This document shows, piece by piece, positions 47,103 to 57,829 of a stretch of 64,000 nucleotides of DNA; within the stretch, counting starts at the first letter, position 1, and every line of letters starts with the position of its first letter. Under the pieces are notes generated by a model. It saw only the letters and a list, made by a program, of their open reading frames with translations, was not told the DNA's origin and did not search any database. The stretch comes from Rebecca billardiae RCC1528 (lineage: Eukaryota > Haptophyta), in NCBI GenBank assembly GCA_965240325.2, contig OZ251232.1:1054001-1118000 (forward strand), written 5' to 3'. Position numbers and translations under genes: made by a program.

Positions 47103-48248
47103 CTAGCCACAACCGAAGTGACGAAACGCTGTGGTGCAATCCACCATTATCTGTTCGAACGGGGCCTCAGGAGGCCGTGGGATTGACGCATTGTACAGAT
47201 TGCAGCGGGCTGTGTGAGGGTAAGCAAAGCCGTGCGAGCTCGCAGCGTGCATGCCGACTGCTCGCACGACAAAGACTGGTCCTGTAGTAGTGAATGCACT
47301 GCAGTAGTGCTGCTGTGAGGCAGCAATGTGTGCACCAGCTGCTGGCCACGAGTGGAGGCTTGGATCTCGGCACGCCCCTGCAACGCACTCGAAAACGACG
47401 CCATACTTCTGCGTCACCTCTGCGTGGCCACGTCCCTCTCCGAACTCGAGCGGGTCCAGAGCGGGGCGCTCGCAGTGTCCCACCCACCAGTCATCATAGC
47501 CTATCACAGTGCCAGGCCCAGCTAGCCCAGTGGCGAAGAGCCAGTGGAGAACCTGCGCTGTCGACTCGTAGTAATCGCAATCGATGTCCACATACATGGC
47601 TTGGCGCATGCCAAGCTCGTGCACACTCTGCGGCGTGCTGATGGGCGGCAGCGACTCATTGTAGAAGCCGCCGACGAAGCCAATACGCTCACCGAAGGCA
47701 GCACGCATCCTCTTGCGCGGGTCGGAGCGCAGCCAACCTGCGACCCATCGCTTGACGACGGTGTCCTGGACATCGGGGAGCCCCTGAAAGGAGTCGAGAC
47801 CCCACATCTTGACTGGGCGCAGCATGGTGTCCACGTGGCGCATGCTATTGCCGCTAAACACACCTGCCTGATAAAAGTGGCCATCGTGGCTGCCCAGGCC
47901 GTGCGCCTCTGCAGCGAGGACAGCAGCGCGCACGTGCTTCCTCCATGAAGGGCTCCGAGGCGCATACCGACACGCGAGCTCTTCTTTCCACCACTCCAGA
48001 CGCATCACACGCGCGACCGAGTCGTGGATTGACTCACACGTTGCACAACGACCCGGGCACGGGCACGCATGCGCTGCATCGCGCAGACGTTCCATGCGAT
48101 CGCGCTCCTTGCCAGGCGTGAAGCGAGCGAGAAACGCCACCCCAGCATCAGCTCGATGCCCATCGTCATCCCTCGACGAGGGCGCTGCACTCCCCGGTCT
48201 GGCGGATGCCGCGCTCGCCAGGAGGACGACAGCCCACCATGATGGCAT
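47103..48248 (-). CDS. Secreted TylF-type O-methyltransferase-like protein
   Basis: From ATG 48248 the frame gives 381 residues with a signal peptide (MPSWWAVVLLASAASARPGSA); an ATG at 48314 would hide it. The Rossmann core matches the TylF/MycF macrocin O-methyltransferase family: a glycine-rich AGVFSGNSMR loop after a strand, WGLDSFQGLPD at the end of the second strand, MYVDIDCDYYES with the metal-type DxD region, and GTVIGYDDWW. These enzymes transfer a methyl group from S-adenosylmethionine to sugar hydroxyls. Secretory-pathway targeting suggests methylation of surface glycans. A Cys-rich segment near residues 60-75 (CPCPGRCATC) is extra. It is divergent from the dioxygenase gene, with 266 bp between starts. 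Confidence 0.72.
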   Translation of the reverse strand: MPSWWAVVLLASAASARPGSAAPSSRDDDGHRADAGVAFLARFTPGKERDRMERLRDAAHACPCPGRCATCESIHDSVARVMRLEWWKEELACRYAPRSPSWRKHVRAAVLAAEAHGLGSHDGHFYQAGVFSGNSMRHVDTMLRPVKMWGLDSFQGLPDVQDTVVKRWVAGWLRSDPRKRMRAAFGERIGFVGGFYNESLPPISTPQSVHELGMRQAMYVDIDCDYYESTAQVLHWLFATGLAGPGTVIGYDDWWVGHCERPALDPLEFGEGRGHAEVTQKYGVVFECVAGACRDPSLHSWPAAGAHIAASQQHYCSAFTTTGPVFVVRAVGMHAASSHGFAYPHTARCNLYNASIPRPPEAPFEQIMVDCTTAFRHFGCG

Positions 48249-48514
48249 CGCGCACTGCTTTGATGAGACACCCCGGCCGGCGGCCGGCCCCGCGACTCCG
48301 CGAGGCCCGGGCATCAAGCAACTTCACGCCGAGAAATGCCAGAAATGATCGGGGCCGGGGGTTCCGGCCAGCCTTCGGTGCGCATCCGGACACCAGCACT
48401 CGCCGGGGTGGGGACGACGCGGGGTCCAAAGCGTTGCGGCGCGGCAAGGGCGGGTTCACAAGCCAGAGGGCACCGTGCCCGCAAGGCAGATTAGCACCGC
48501 TGCTTGCCTCCGCG

Positions 48515-49681
48515 ATGGGAACGTGCCTGTTGGCGCTGCTGCTCCTCTGGTCTGCGCACGGGCTAGCCACTCCAAGAGAAGGGCGGCCGGCAATTCCGCT
48601 GGCCAAGATGACGGTCGACAATATCGCGGGCCCGGCGGGCGTGGTGCCAAGCCAGTGCGCGCCCGGTGGCGTGTGGACAAAGGCAGGTGTGCAACGGGAG
48701 CTCGAGCGCGCGCTCGCGCTGATCGCATCCGCGCCTATCGAGCGCGAGCCGTTCGAGCACTTCAGCGTGCACGGGCTGTTCTCGGAGTGCTTTTATGCCG
48801 ACCTGGTCCGCGAGGTGCCACCGAAGAGCCAGTTCACCGAGGCCTACTACCCCGGCACGCAGTCAAGGGTAGGCTGCTACCTGCTGCCGACCGAGCTGGG
48901 CAAGGCCCCTCCCATTGCGTCCGCGAGCCCAATCATTGTGCCACACCATTGCTGCATCCCGAAACGCGGCCACTCGATGAAGAGCGAGTACTGCCTCCAG
49001 CATACGTGCCGCTCGCAAACGCTACAGCTGCACACCAACAGGTCACGCGCCGGCTGGATGATCCCGCTGCCAGCGCTCGTTGCGCGGGCTCGGTCGATGC
49101 CGCTCTGGGTGCAGCTCTTCCGGCTGGTGCACTCTGCTAATTTCACGCGCCTGCTCGTCGACAAGTTCATGCTGCCCGACGGTGGTGGCGTGCCTTGGTG
49201 GAAGCGAGAGCACCTGCTGAAGACTGGCGGCGTGCGCTCGCTCAAGAACGCAGCCGCTCTGCGCATCGAGCCAGAGTACTACCACCTCGCGCCGCACGTA
49301 GACAAGTGGGAGAAGATCGTCACGTGGCAGTTCTTCCATCCGCCCACAGACGCACTTGCCACCCGGCGCGCGGGCACGTTCTTCTACCGCCCGCTGCCAG
49401 AGCTGGCCAACAAGTTCGTGGTAGACGACCAGGCAAACCCATTGTGGCTCAACTACAGCTACTTCGAGGCCGTCAAGGAGCTCAGAGTGATGCGCAACAC
49501 CTTCTTCGCGTTCGCACCGAACAGTCGGTCGTGGCATGGCGCATCGATCGATGGCGCTCAGCTGCGTGGAGCGCCTCCTGACTCGCGTCGCACGTTCCTG
49601 GGCTTTGTGACCCGGCAAGAGGACGGCTTCTGGCACTTCACGAAGAAAGACCAGAGCCAGGAAGAAGCCTTTTATGTCTGA
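48515..49681 (+). CDS. Secreted 2-oxoglutarate/Fe(II) dioxygenase-like protein
   Basis: From ATG 48515 the frame gives 388 residues with a signal peptide (GTCLLALLLLWSAHGLA). The C-terminal half has the double-stranded beta-helix signature: an iron-binding His261-x-Asp263 (LAPHVDKWEKIVTWQFF), a following GTFFYRPL strand, a distal His341 in SRSWHGAS, and Arg359 in RRTFLGFV as the likely 2-oxoglutarate anchor. Such enzymes hydroxylate proteins or small molecules. A prolyl or sugar-linked substrate in the secretory pathway would fit its location, but this is inference. A Cys/His-rich insert (HHCCIPKRGH, CLQHTC, about 144-165) is unusual. The frame extends upstream without further signal-like sequence. 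Confidence 0.65.
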   Translation: MGTCLLALLLLWSAHGLATPREGRPAIPLAKMTVDNIAGPAGVVPSQCAPGGVWTKAGVQRELERALALIASAPIEREPFEHFSVHGLFSECFYADLVREVPPKSQFTEAYYPGTQSRVGCYLLPTELGKAPPIASASPIIVPHHCCIPKRGHSMKSEYCLQHTCRSQTLQLHTNRSRAGWMIPLPALVARARSMPLWVQLFRLVHSANFTRLLVDKFMLPDGGGVPWWKREHLLKTGGVRSLKNAAALRIEPEYYHLAPHVDKWEKIVTWQFFHPPTDALATRRAGTFFYRPLPELANKFVVDDQANPLWLNYSYFEAVKELRVMRNTFFAFAPNSRSWHGASIDGAQLRGAPPDSRRTFLGFVTRQEDGFWHFTKKDQSQEEAFYV

Positions 49682-50052
49682 CGCCCATCATCCAGTGTGA
49701 TGGCTGGGCCTGACAGCGGACTGCTGCCAGCCGTGTCCGACTGGCAGCAGTCTCAGTCACGCAGGACTGGCGGCCGCAGTCTGGCGGCTCTGGCGCGAGT
49801 GTCGCTGGATGCTCGCGCCACGGCTGGAGCGCCAGCAGAAGCCGATGATGCGGCCCGGCCCGCGCCCGGCGATATATCTTGCCTTTGGCCGGAATAAATA
49901 ACAGAAAACCCAGGACGGACTGTCCATAGTGAGTATAGTGACCGGGAGTCTCTCGGCTCTTACTGCTGATATATTTGACTCTTCGAGGTATGGCGGGCTA
50001 TTCTGGTGAACACATCAGCTTTAAACAGCAATTCTGGTGAACACAGCTTTAA
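49682..50052. other. Intergenic spacer
   Basis: No gene seen. AT-rich toward the end, with a near-duplicate TTCTGGTGAACACA at about 50001 and 50030. Confidence 0.5.
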
Positions 50053-51296
50053 GAATTTTAATTCTATCCAAAGCTCTGGGAGACCCAGCTCCGACCCCCT
50101 TTAATTGGTGTGACGTACTGCTGAGCAAAGCAATACCGGAGTAGGAATACAAACAATGAGGCCCGAAACGTTTTTTGATTAGGCACGCCTCGGGAATCGA
50201 GAACGCATGTCGTTACCTTTTTGAGCGCGCCTCATAGGGACGTCGTTGCGATTCCCACCTATTTGTTGACGCTTTTCTACGACCATCCACCTCCCTTGAC
50301 CTCCGCTCCCAAGTTGAGGAACCGCGACGATTGCTTTCGCCACCGCGCCGCGTGCGCTCGGCACACACGATTGAGTATGACGAACGAGCTCAGCGCGCTG
50401 CTGCAGGAGGTGAAGGCCACGCGCGACACGCAGAACGGCGCTCAGCCGGCGTGGCTCGACGACGCTGCCGGCACTCGCGCTCGCACTCGCACACACGTAC
50501 GTGTGCGACGAGGATCAGCTTCGCGGGCCTCCGCCGAACCCAGCGCCACAGATGCCATCGTCGGCGTCGCGAGGTACTGCGCCGATCTGGCGGAGATCCA
50601 GCGGCACGTGGCGGCGATCAAGCAGCCGCAGCCGCATCAGATGACGTGCACGAACGGCCTCATGGAGAAGCTCGTACCACAAGCCTACCAAGTACCATAA
50701 GCCACCCGCTCGCCGACTTGCCCGACTACTGACTCGCGCTGGCTCGTCATCAACGGGCGCGGCCCTCGAGCCGTCACCCGCGCCGCGCGCGGCTCGCGGC
50801 GCCATTGCGGAGGTGCGTGCCCGCCGGCGCGAGCTGCACAACACAACATGCACACCGACGCGAGCCGCTCGTACCACGTCGTGCCCGACGGGCTGTGCCC
50901 AGCGACGGCTGCAAGCCTACGCCATGCAGTCGGTTGTGCCCTGCGCCGCTCGCCCCGCACCGGCAGACCCGAGACCGGTGGGCCATCCGCGGTGCGTGCC
51001 GTTGCCGCGCCGTCGTGCCCGAGCGGCCGTGCGCAGCGACGACTGCATCGATGCGCGCCTCGCCGTGCGCCTCGGTGGGCTGCGTGCAGAACCACGGTGG
51101 CGGTGCGGTACCGTGCTGAGGCGCCGCGCGCGCGCGCCTGCGGCGCGCCACCGGATGATACCGTTAGTCAGCGCTGAACGGCCAACTCGTCCCATCGTCG
51201 TCGGGTCTGCCGGCCCCAAACAGCTTCTCCGTCGCGTCCTAGACGCGCTGTGTTCGACCAGCCCCACCGGGACAAGGCCGCCAGGCCCCCGCAGTG
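50053..51296 (+). repeat. 1.2-kb tandem repeat, unit A, with damaged coding segment
   Basis: Direct repeat with 51297-52467, offset about 1,205-1,245 bp because of indels. Shared landmarks are TTTTAATTC at the start, GGGAGACCCAGCTCCGACCC, TTTTTGATTAGGCACGCCTC, CACCTATTTGTTGACGCTT and GCCGCCAGGCCCCCGCAGT at the end. Unit A contains a frame from ATG 50380 reading MTNELSALLQEVKATRDTQN and later YCADLAEIQRHVAAIKQPQP. An indel pushes its middle part out of register compared with unit B. Confidence 0.75.
50380..50700 (+). pseudogene. Damaged short gene in repeat unit A (unknown protein)
   Basis: The frame opens MTNELSALLQEV and ends LMEKLVPQAYQVP-stop. Compared with unit B, the middle (about 50490-50540) is frameshifted: A reads HVRVRRGSASRAS where B reads HVRDEDQLRGPPPQ. 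B has lost the register at its start instead (MTNERAAAGG then stop). Each copy repairs the other by comparison, so the ancestral gene was probably intact. No family was recognised; the helical text suggests a coiled-coil-like protein. Confidence 0.5.
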
Positions 51297-52467
51297 TTTT
51301 AATTCGTGAGAAAGCTCCATGGGAGACCCAGCTCCGACCCCCTTTAAAGGAATACGAAGAGTGGCGCCTCAAACGCTTTTTGATTAGGCACGCCTCGGGA
51401 ATCGAGAACGAATGTCGTTACCGTTTTGAGCGCGCATCATAGGGATGTCGTTGCGATTCCCACCTATTTGTTGACGCTTCTCTACGACCATCCGCTCCCC
51501 AAGTCGAGGAATCCAGGAGGAACCGCGACTCGCACGATGTGCTGCTTTCGCCGCCACGCCGCGTGCGCTCGGCACACACGATTGCGTATGACGAACGAGC
51601 GCGCTGCTGCAGGAGGCGAAGGCCGCGCGTGACACGCAGAATGGCGCTCAGACGGCGTGGCTCGACGACTCTGCCGGCACTCGCGCTCGCACACACGTGC
51701 GCGACGAGGATCAGCTCCGCGGGCCTCCGCCGCAGAACCCAGAGCCAGATGCCATCGTCAGCGTCGCGAGGTACTGTGCCGATCTAGCGGAGATCCAGCG
51801 GCACGTGGCGGCGATCAAGCAGCCGCAACCGCATCAGATGACGTGCACGAACGGCCTCATGGAGAAGCTCGTACCACACGCCTACCATAAGCCACCCGCT
51901 CGCCGACTAATGCCCGAGTACTAGCTAGGCTCGAGCGCTGGCTCGTCATCAACGGGCGCGGCCTTCGAGCCGTCACCCGCTCCGCCCGCGGCGCGCGGCG
52001 CCATCGTCGAGGTGCGTGCCCGCCGGCGCGAGCTGCACTACACAACATGCGCTCCGACGTGAGCCGCTCGTACCACGTCGTGCCCAACGGGACGTGCTCA
52101 GCGACGGCTGCAAGTCTACGCCGTGCAAGTTGTGCCCTGCGCCGCTCGCCCCGCGCCTGCAGCAGCCGCCGCCTGCAGACCGGTGGGCCATCCGCGGTGC
52201 GTGCCGTTGCCACACCGTCGTGCCCGAGCGGCCGTGCGCAGCGACGACTACATCGACGCGCGCCTAGCAGTGCGCCTCGATTGGCCTTGCAGACCCGCGG
52301 TGGCGGTGCGCCGTGCGGTGGCGCGCGCACGGCACCGGTAGTCAGCGCTGAACGGCCAACTCGTCCCATCGTCGTCGGGTCTGCCGGCCCTGGCAAGCTT
52401 CTTCGTCGCGTCCTAGACGCGCTGTGTTCGACCAGCCCCACCGGGAAAGGGCCGCCAGGCCCCCGCA
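51297..52467 (+). repeat. 1.2-kb tandem repeat, unit B
   Basis: Second copy of the unit described at 50053-51296. It contains the better-preserved latter part of the small coding segment (HVRDEDQLRG to ARRLMPEY-stop, about 51690-51924), but its start is frameshifted near 51597. It ends in CCCGCAGTTTATTATTAATAG and then AT-rich DNA. Confidence 0.75.
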
Positions 52468-52738
52468 GTTTATTATTAATAGATCAGATAGATGATATAT
52501 ATATATACCGATAGATATTTAGATAGTCTTAATTAGAAATAATACGGTCCGGTACTCGGTACGGCTTGGGCGATGGAGCTGATGAGCGGCGCTGGGCCCG
52601 TGGCGCCCGCTGCGCTCTTGTCGTCCTGTCTTAGACAATATCAGCATCAGTGATTATATTTAGTACCAATAATTAAACCGGCCTCATCACATCATATATT
52701 AACGACGTGGTATGCAACGGGCAGGCGTATGGCGGGCC

Positions 52739-52830
<92 letters not shown>
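52739..52830. repeat. (TA)n microsatellite, ~46 repeats
   Basis: Uninterrupted TA/AT alternation of about 92 bp, flanked by GGGCCG on the left and TACTATACGG on the right. The exact length may be affected by sequencing or assembly. Confidence 0.95.
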
Positions 52831-52832
<2 letters not shown>

Positions 52833-53172
52833 CTATACGGTTATTAATGGCCCGCGGTGCAGGGCGGAGCGCGCAGCGTGGAGCCCGCACCAGCGGGCCC
52901 GAACCACGTTTCAAAAAGATCTTTGATCAAGAAAAAAGGGACGGGGGGCGATTTTTAGGGCTGGCGGAGACCGAGTTTCGAGTTTTTGAGATCGCATAGA
53001 GAGGTCTATTAGGCCGAAAATAACCGCGTCCAGCTGATTCCCTTAAGTAAAGTGCGATCTGGACGCCGTCAGCTGGACGTGACATTAGTGTAACGGTTCG
53101 TTACGAGCGCGATTTTAAGTATGAGATTGCCGCCAACCGCCAACCGATAAAAACGGCAAGGCAAGGGCTCGG

Positions 53173-53378
53173 GAAACTTGATCACTTGTAAATGTGAATA
53201 GTAAAATGCTCTCCCCGAGCGCGCCTGTCGCCTCGCAGGCCGCGCGTCTCGCCCTCTCCTCGCTCCGCTCTCCCCGAAACTTGATCACTTGTAAATGTGA
53301 ATAGTAAAATGCTCTCCCCGAGCGCGCCTGTCGCCTCGCAGGCCGCGCGTCTCGCCCTCTCCTCGCTCCGCTCTCCGA
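53173..53378 (+). repeat. 103-bp tandem duplication
   Basis: Two near-identical copies start at 53173 and 53276, each beginning GAAACTTGATCACTTGTAAA and containing GCGCGCCTGTCGCCTCGCAG. The latter part is also found at about 131-165 (copy 1 of the dispersed gene repeat) and, diverged, at 55280-55325. This places it within the same repeat family. Confidence 0.85.
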
Positions 53379-55259
53379 GATAGGTGGGCCCACAGCCATT
53401 TAAAAATGAAAACACAATCTCCCTGGCTTTTTCGGACCGCAGCCGTGCTCTTTTTCTCGCGCTGAAGTCCCTTTTTTCCAGGCCGCCAAACTCCCGGTCC
53501 GGGAAGCCGGTCGCTCGCGAAAACGATGACCGGGATCGACCTGTGCGCGTCGTCAGCGCGTTGTCCGCCGCGCTTGCCCGCCTACCATGCGAGGCACGCT
53601 GCGCCGCACGCCCGTGGCATACTGCGTAGCCCTCTGAAACGAGCCATGCGAACGGTTCATCCCTGGGTCATCTTCCCGGTCCGCCATCTCTCGCCGACAG
53701 TCGCGCGTTCAAACACCGGAACAGCTTTGAGGATTGTAATGCGTGCACAACGCGAGCTTGGGACGCACTCGAATCAACTCGGACACTCCGGAGCGTTACT
53801 CGGACAGCATATGCATGGTATCCTGGCAAGGCCCAGCTACTTCTGTGGCCCTGCGGAGACCCGCCTCGTCGGTCAGGTCCCCGGAAGTCTGCGCGGTGTG
53901 ACCGAACGCTGTGGCTATTCACATGATCGTGGGCACTTGGGGAAGGATCTGATGGTCAAACAGCGGTCAAAGTGGATGCGTGTGCCGTCTGTTACCTCCC
54001 CGGCCTCGACTCAACTCTCAGTGCCGACGCACCTCAGGTGTTTGGAAGCTACGAGCCCCTTGGAGGGCCTCGAGCCACACGATTGCACGAGGTCGGGCTG
54101 CGCGTCAAGCCGGGTAGATCGCAGCTGATGCGCTTGTTGAGCCCTGTCGTGGCTCTACGCGTACCTCAAGAGCCCAGCTACTCCCCCCGCGCGGCCGCAC
54201 AGCAGTCGCCCCGCCTCTGCTTGGTCATCCGCTGTGCGCCGTGCTCGCTGCGGACAGTACAGTTGATGCGTTCACCAGTGATTTGAGCCCTTCGTGAGCC
54301 TGCCCGAGGACGTTGGTGGCGCCGCCGACGCCGGTGCACGGTCAGCAGGCGTATCAGCTTACCTGCGAGCCATGTCTCGCCCTGCTGCCACGCAGGAAGC
54401 GGTGATGAGTGCACATCGCTACGCGCGCGCGCGCACCACGGCGAGCCAGCTCGGCGCTGCGACGAAGCGGCCGTTGCGCACAGTTAGGCAAAGGACGGTC
54501 AAGCTGAGGACAGCTCGGACACAGCTTGGTCGCAGTGTAGAGCAACGGTTAGGTCGGGGCATGAGAATAGGCGTTCGATGCATAGCAGTGCCTGCCTTGA
54601 ACGCCACAGATGAGCTCTCGACGAACCTTGTCCGCCGTGTTTACGCTGCGGGCTGCTGGATGGGCCCGGCGCCGCGTGCACCACTCCTGCTTGCCTTGAC
54701 CACGGCGGGCGGGCTGGCGCCGCGACTCGGTGCGGCTCAATCTTTGCCCACGGCTCCTTAAGACTCATCCTTCGAGGGTAGAAGGGTTGGAAAAATTCTT
54801 AGGTGTCACATGCACGCCGTACGGCTGCTACGAGAGCAGTCTGAAACAGTCTGAAATACTATGGCAGCCATGCTGATCAGCATGGCGGTGTATATGTAAC
54901 GCACGGGTGTAACGGCCGTTATCCCGTATTCTCACAGTGCCCATATACGCCGTATATGTGACAATGGGTGTGCATGCTGCTGAAGACCTATGATCAGCTC
55001 ATCAAAGTGCTATATCAAAGTGACGTCTATCGACCCTATATATCACGTTTAAGACGCCCGTTACATGGCCGTTACATTGGTCACAGGCCATTTCCAATAA
55101 GTAAACAGGACCACCGTTACTCCCTATATTTACAGCATGTACCACTGGTTTTTTAACCAGGCAGGCCAGGGGCCATCTCCTGGGGCTGGAATCCAGCTCG
55201 AGACGAAAGTAAACATCGCGCTATGAGCTCGCGCTCTGCGTCACTATAATCCCACAGTG

Positions 55260-56400
55260 GCCAGTGGGCCCACCTAGGCCTCTCCCCGAGGCTGGGCTCG
55301 CGGCCCGCCTGTCACCTCGCAGGCGCGCGCCACGGACACATGCGCGACGAGATCGCGGCGGGGGCGGCGAGATCGCGGCGGGGGCGACGGGCAACAACCT
55401 GCCCGCGGGCGCGTTCGTCACTCGAGGAGCAGCGCGCAAGGGCGAGCCGAGTCCGGAGCACGCGAGCTCGTCGCTCGCCGACCGGAGCAGAGCGCGCCGC
55501 CCGCCGCCGCCGAGCGAGCGGCGCGGCAGAGCTGATGAGCCGGATGCGCCCGGAGCTCGCGCGGCTGAAGGGCGAGCTCGAGCACGCGAGCTCGCGCCTC
55601 GACGCCGAGCCCGAGCTCCTCCTCAACTCAGTCGACGGCGGCGCGGAGGTCCGGCAGCAGCGTGAGGACTCACACGGCGGAGGAGGCGGCGGGCGAGCAC
55701 GGCGGCGCGGTGGAGCAGGCGCGCACGCGCGGCGGCAGGCGCGACGCGCCGCTCGCCTCGTTCCACCGCCCCGAGCTCCGCTCGGTCGGTCCGTCGGTGC
55801 GCGGCTGCGCCTCAGCCGGCAGGCCGGCGGGCCAGCAGTCTGCAGTGGCGCGCGCTCTCGCTCTGCCGGCACGAGGCGTGCCGGCTGAGCGACCAGCGGC
55901 CCGTCGTCGAGCGCATGGCGCAGGGCGAGTACCTCAAGCAGGTGCGCCCGCTCGCGCGCACGCGCCGGCTCGCGACCAGCGGCCCTTCGTCGAGCGCATG
56001 GCGCAGCGCGAGCACCTTGCAAGCTGAAGCAGGTGCGCCCGCACGCGCGCACGCGCCGGCCCGGCGCCGCGCGGCGCCTCTCGCCCTCTTGCCCTGCGCG
56101 CGCCGCCGCCCCGCTTCCCCGCGCGGCCCCGGTCCGCGCCTCTCGCCCTGCGAGCGCGCCGCCCCGCTTCCCCGCGCGGCCCGTCCGCTGGTGTCCCATG
56201 CCACCCTTGGCCGTGCGCGCCCGCATACTCGCGCCGAGTCCGAGACTCGGTCTCGGGTCTGACTCTCCCTCTCAGAGTGGCTGAACTGTCTTTCTGACTC
56301 GGACTGACTGACTCGTCAGTCTCATTCTCAACCACTGCGCCGCGGGCCCCGAACTACGTTGGTTCTACGGAAAAGGACCGCGGACCGCGGTCATAATACT
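55260..56400 (+). repeat. Copy 2 of the dispersed ~1-kb degenerate gene repeat
   Basis: Direct match to 1-1140. The coiled-coil frame MSRMRPELARLKGELE restarts at 55535, and the downstream exon-like frame (LSDQRPVVERMAQGEYLKQ then GTGCGC) lies at about 55885-55940. In this copy the second segment is itself repeated in tandem two further times (about 55975-56040), the last with a small insertion. The end shares GGTTCTACGG with copy 1. No intact gene remains. Confidence 0.6.
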
Positions 56401-56549
56401 GCTACCTATCGGTAAAATCTAATAAAACTGTGCCCTGGCGGGCGGGGGGGTCGGCGGGCCGTGCCAGTGCTGTCGCAATGTTTCCTCTGCGGGTTCGCGT
56501 CTTCATCCACATTCGCTCGTGGCCGTGGGCGACGGACAGTCCGAGGGCG

Positions 56550-57124
56550 AGGACCAGTGACACCTGAAGGCTGAAGTTCTCCCACGTGTACACGTCTGTA
56601 CTCTGTGCGCATCAACGAGGCCCACACCCACGAGGGAATGTGCAGCACGCGGGGCGGGGAGGGTAGCCCGTTGCTCCGCGCGAGCGCGGGTACGCGCTGT
56701 ATGTGCCGCATCTCGACCGCGATGGCGTAATCGAGCGCCTCGCAGCCGACGAAGCCGCCAGAGTAGATCGTGTGCATGTCCTCCTGACGCCAGCCGAGAG
56801 CGGTCGTCGCGAGGATGCTTGCCGATGTCCGCTCCGGGCATGATGGGCTCGGCGCAGGTCGCGTTGATGTCGTACACGGCCGCCACGCTGAGCACGAGCG
56901 CGTTGACGTTCATGCGGTCGTCGCTCTTCGCATCTTCGACAGGTCTGGCGCTCACGTACTCGGCGGCACGAGGAGCTGTTGGTTGTGCGCGCGCGCGCGC
57001 ACAGCGACAGCGTGTGCCACTCGCGATCGAGAGTGGGCACGAGCTGCTCATGCGGGCACACGAATCGCAGCGCATCCGTCACCGGCGTGACGACTTCCGC
57101 CTCGTCCCGCAGCGCCTGCGCCAT
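56550..57124 (-). pseudogene. Possible frameshifted gene fragment (unknown)
   Basis: Protein-like text runs on the minus strand but changes frame. It opens MAQALRDEAEVV with DALRFVCPHEQLV and LDREWHTLSL. After a CGCGCG run at about 56990-57004 the frame shifts to AAEYVSARPVEDAKSDD and NVNALVLSVAAVYDINATC. It shifts again near 56820 to ILATTALGWRQEDMHTIYSG, then CEALDYAIAVEMRHIQ. The two shifts could be mutations, assembly errors or very short introns. I recognise no family. The end is unclear. Confidence 0.4.
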
Positions 57125-57829
57125 GGACGAGGATGGCGCGGCGATGTTTCATCTCTCTGCGGATGGCATCACGGGCTTGTCTGTGTCGCGCTGCGGCGAG
57201 GGTCGCCAATTCGCGAAGGCGCGGCTGCTGCCTTGGCGACAGACCCGGGAGGTGCGTCCGCTGCGCGTCGTACGCCGTTGGCGCTGCGCTTCCGTCGCAT
57301 TGGTCACCGTCGACGCCATGCAGGCCGGACGTGGGCTTCGGCTGAGGGACCGCGACAGCAGTCCGGTGCGCGGAAACATTCCGGCGATCGAGTTCAGGGG
57401 GCCGCGCCAAATCTTGCGTCGCGTGCGATGGCGCTTCCCGCCCGCGAGACACCTCGTGATGAGGGCCTTTCCGCACCGAGCCCGACACGCGGCGGTGGAT
57501 CGCGCGGAGTGGCTGTCGTGCGCAGCGCGTGATGGTGTAGCCGGTGCGAGCGCTCGACGTGCAAGTCGGGCGAGGACCGTCCCAAATCGCACGATCGTGG
57601 CGACGCGCCGAGCGTACCTCCAGACGCGTTGACTTTGGCCCTCGTTCGACCTGCACGCGAGACGACGAGGACAGCAATCGCGAATCGGGCGAAAACACCC
57701 TCCGGGAATCCCCGCGCGATGTCCGCGCCGGCGTTGGATTTGGCGCGCGCCACCCATGCGCTCCGCGCCATCCAGGAACCCTTTTTCGGCCGAGCGTCCC
57801 CAGTGGGAGCTGCGAGGGCGCCCGGTAGT
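57123..57829. other. Region with ambiguous overlapping frames
   Basis: A plus-strand frame from ATG 57123 to 57632 starts MDEDGAAMFHLSADGITGLS, but later becomes Arg-rich and low-quality. Minus-strand frames across the same DNA are no better. I cannot support a gene. Confidence 0.3.

Larger units (their letters stand above)
52468..55259. other. Repeat-rich intergenic DNA, no supported gene
   Basis: Contains a long (TA)n tract and a 103-bp tandem duplication, both listed separately. It also holds AT-rich spacer at 54770-55250. GC-moderate DNA at 53640-54760 has open frames, but none with a recognisable protein or typical codon bias. No RNA gene was recognised. Confidence 0.4.

Noticed and set aside
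53642-54760. Candidate gene between repeats (frames of 104-200 codons)
   Set aside because: Several frames overlap with no ATG-proximal domain, signal or codon bias like neighbouring genes. No frame stands out.
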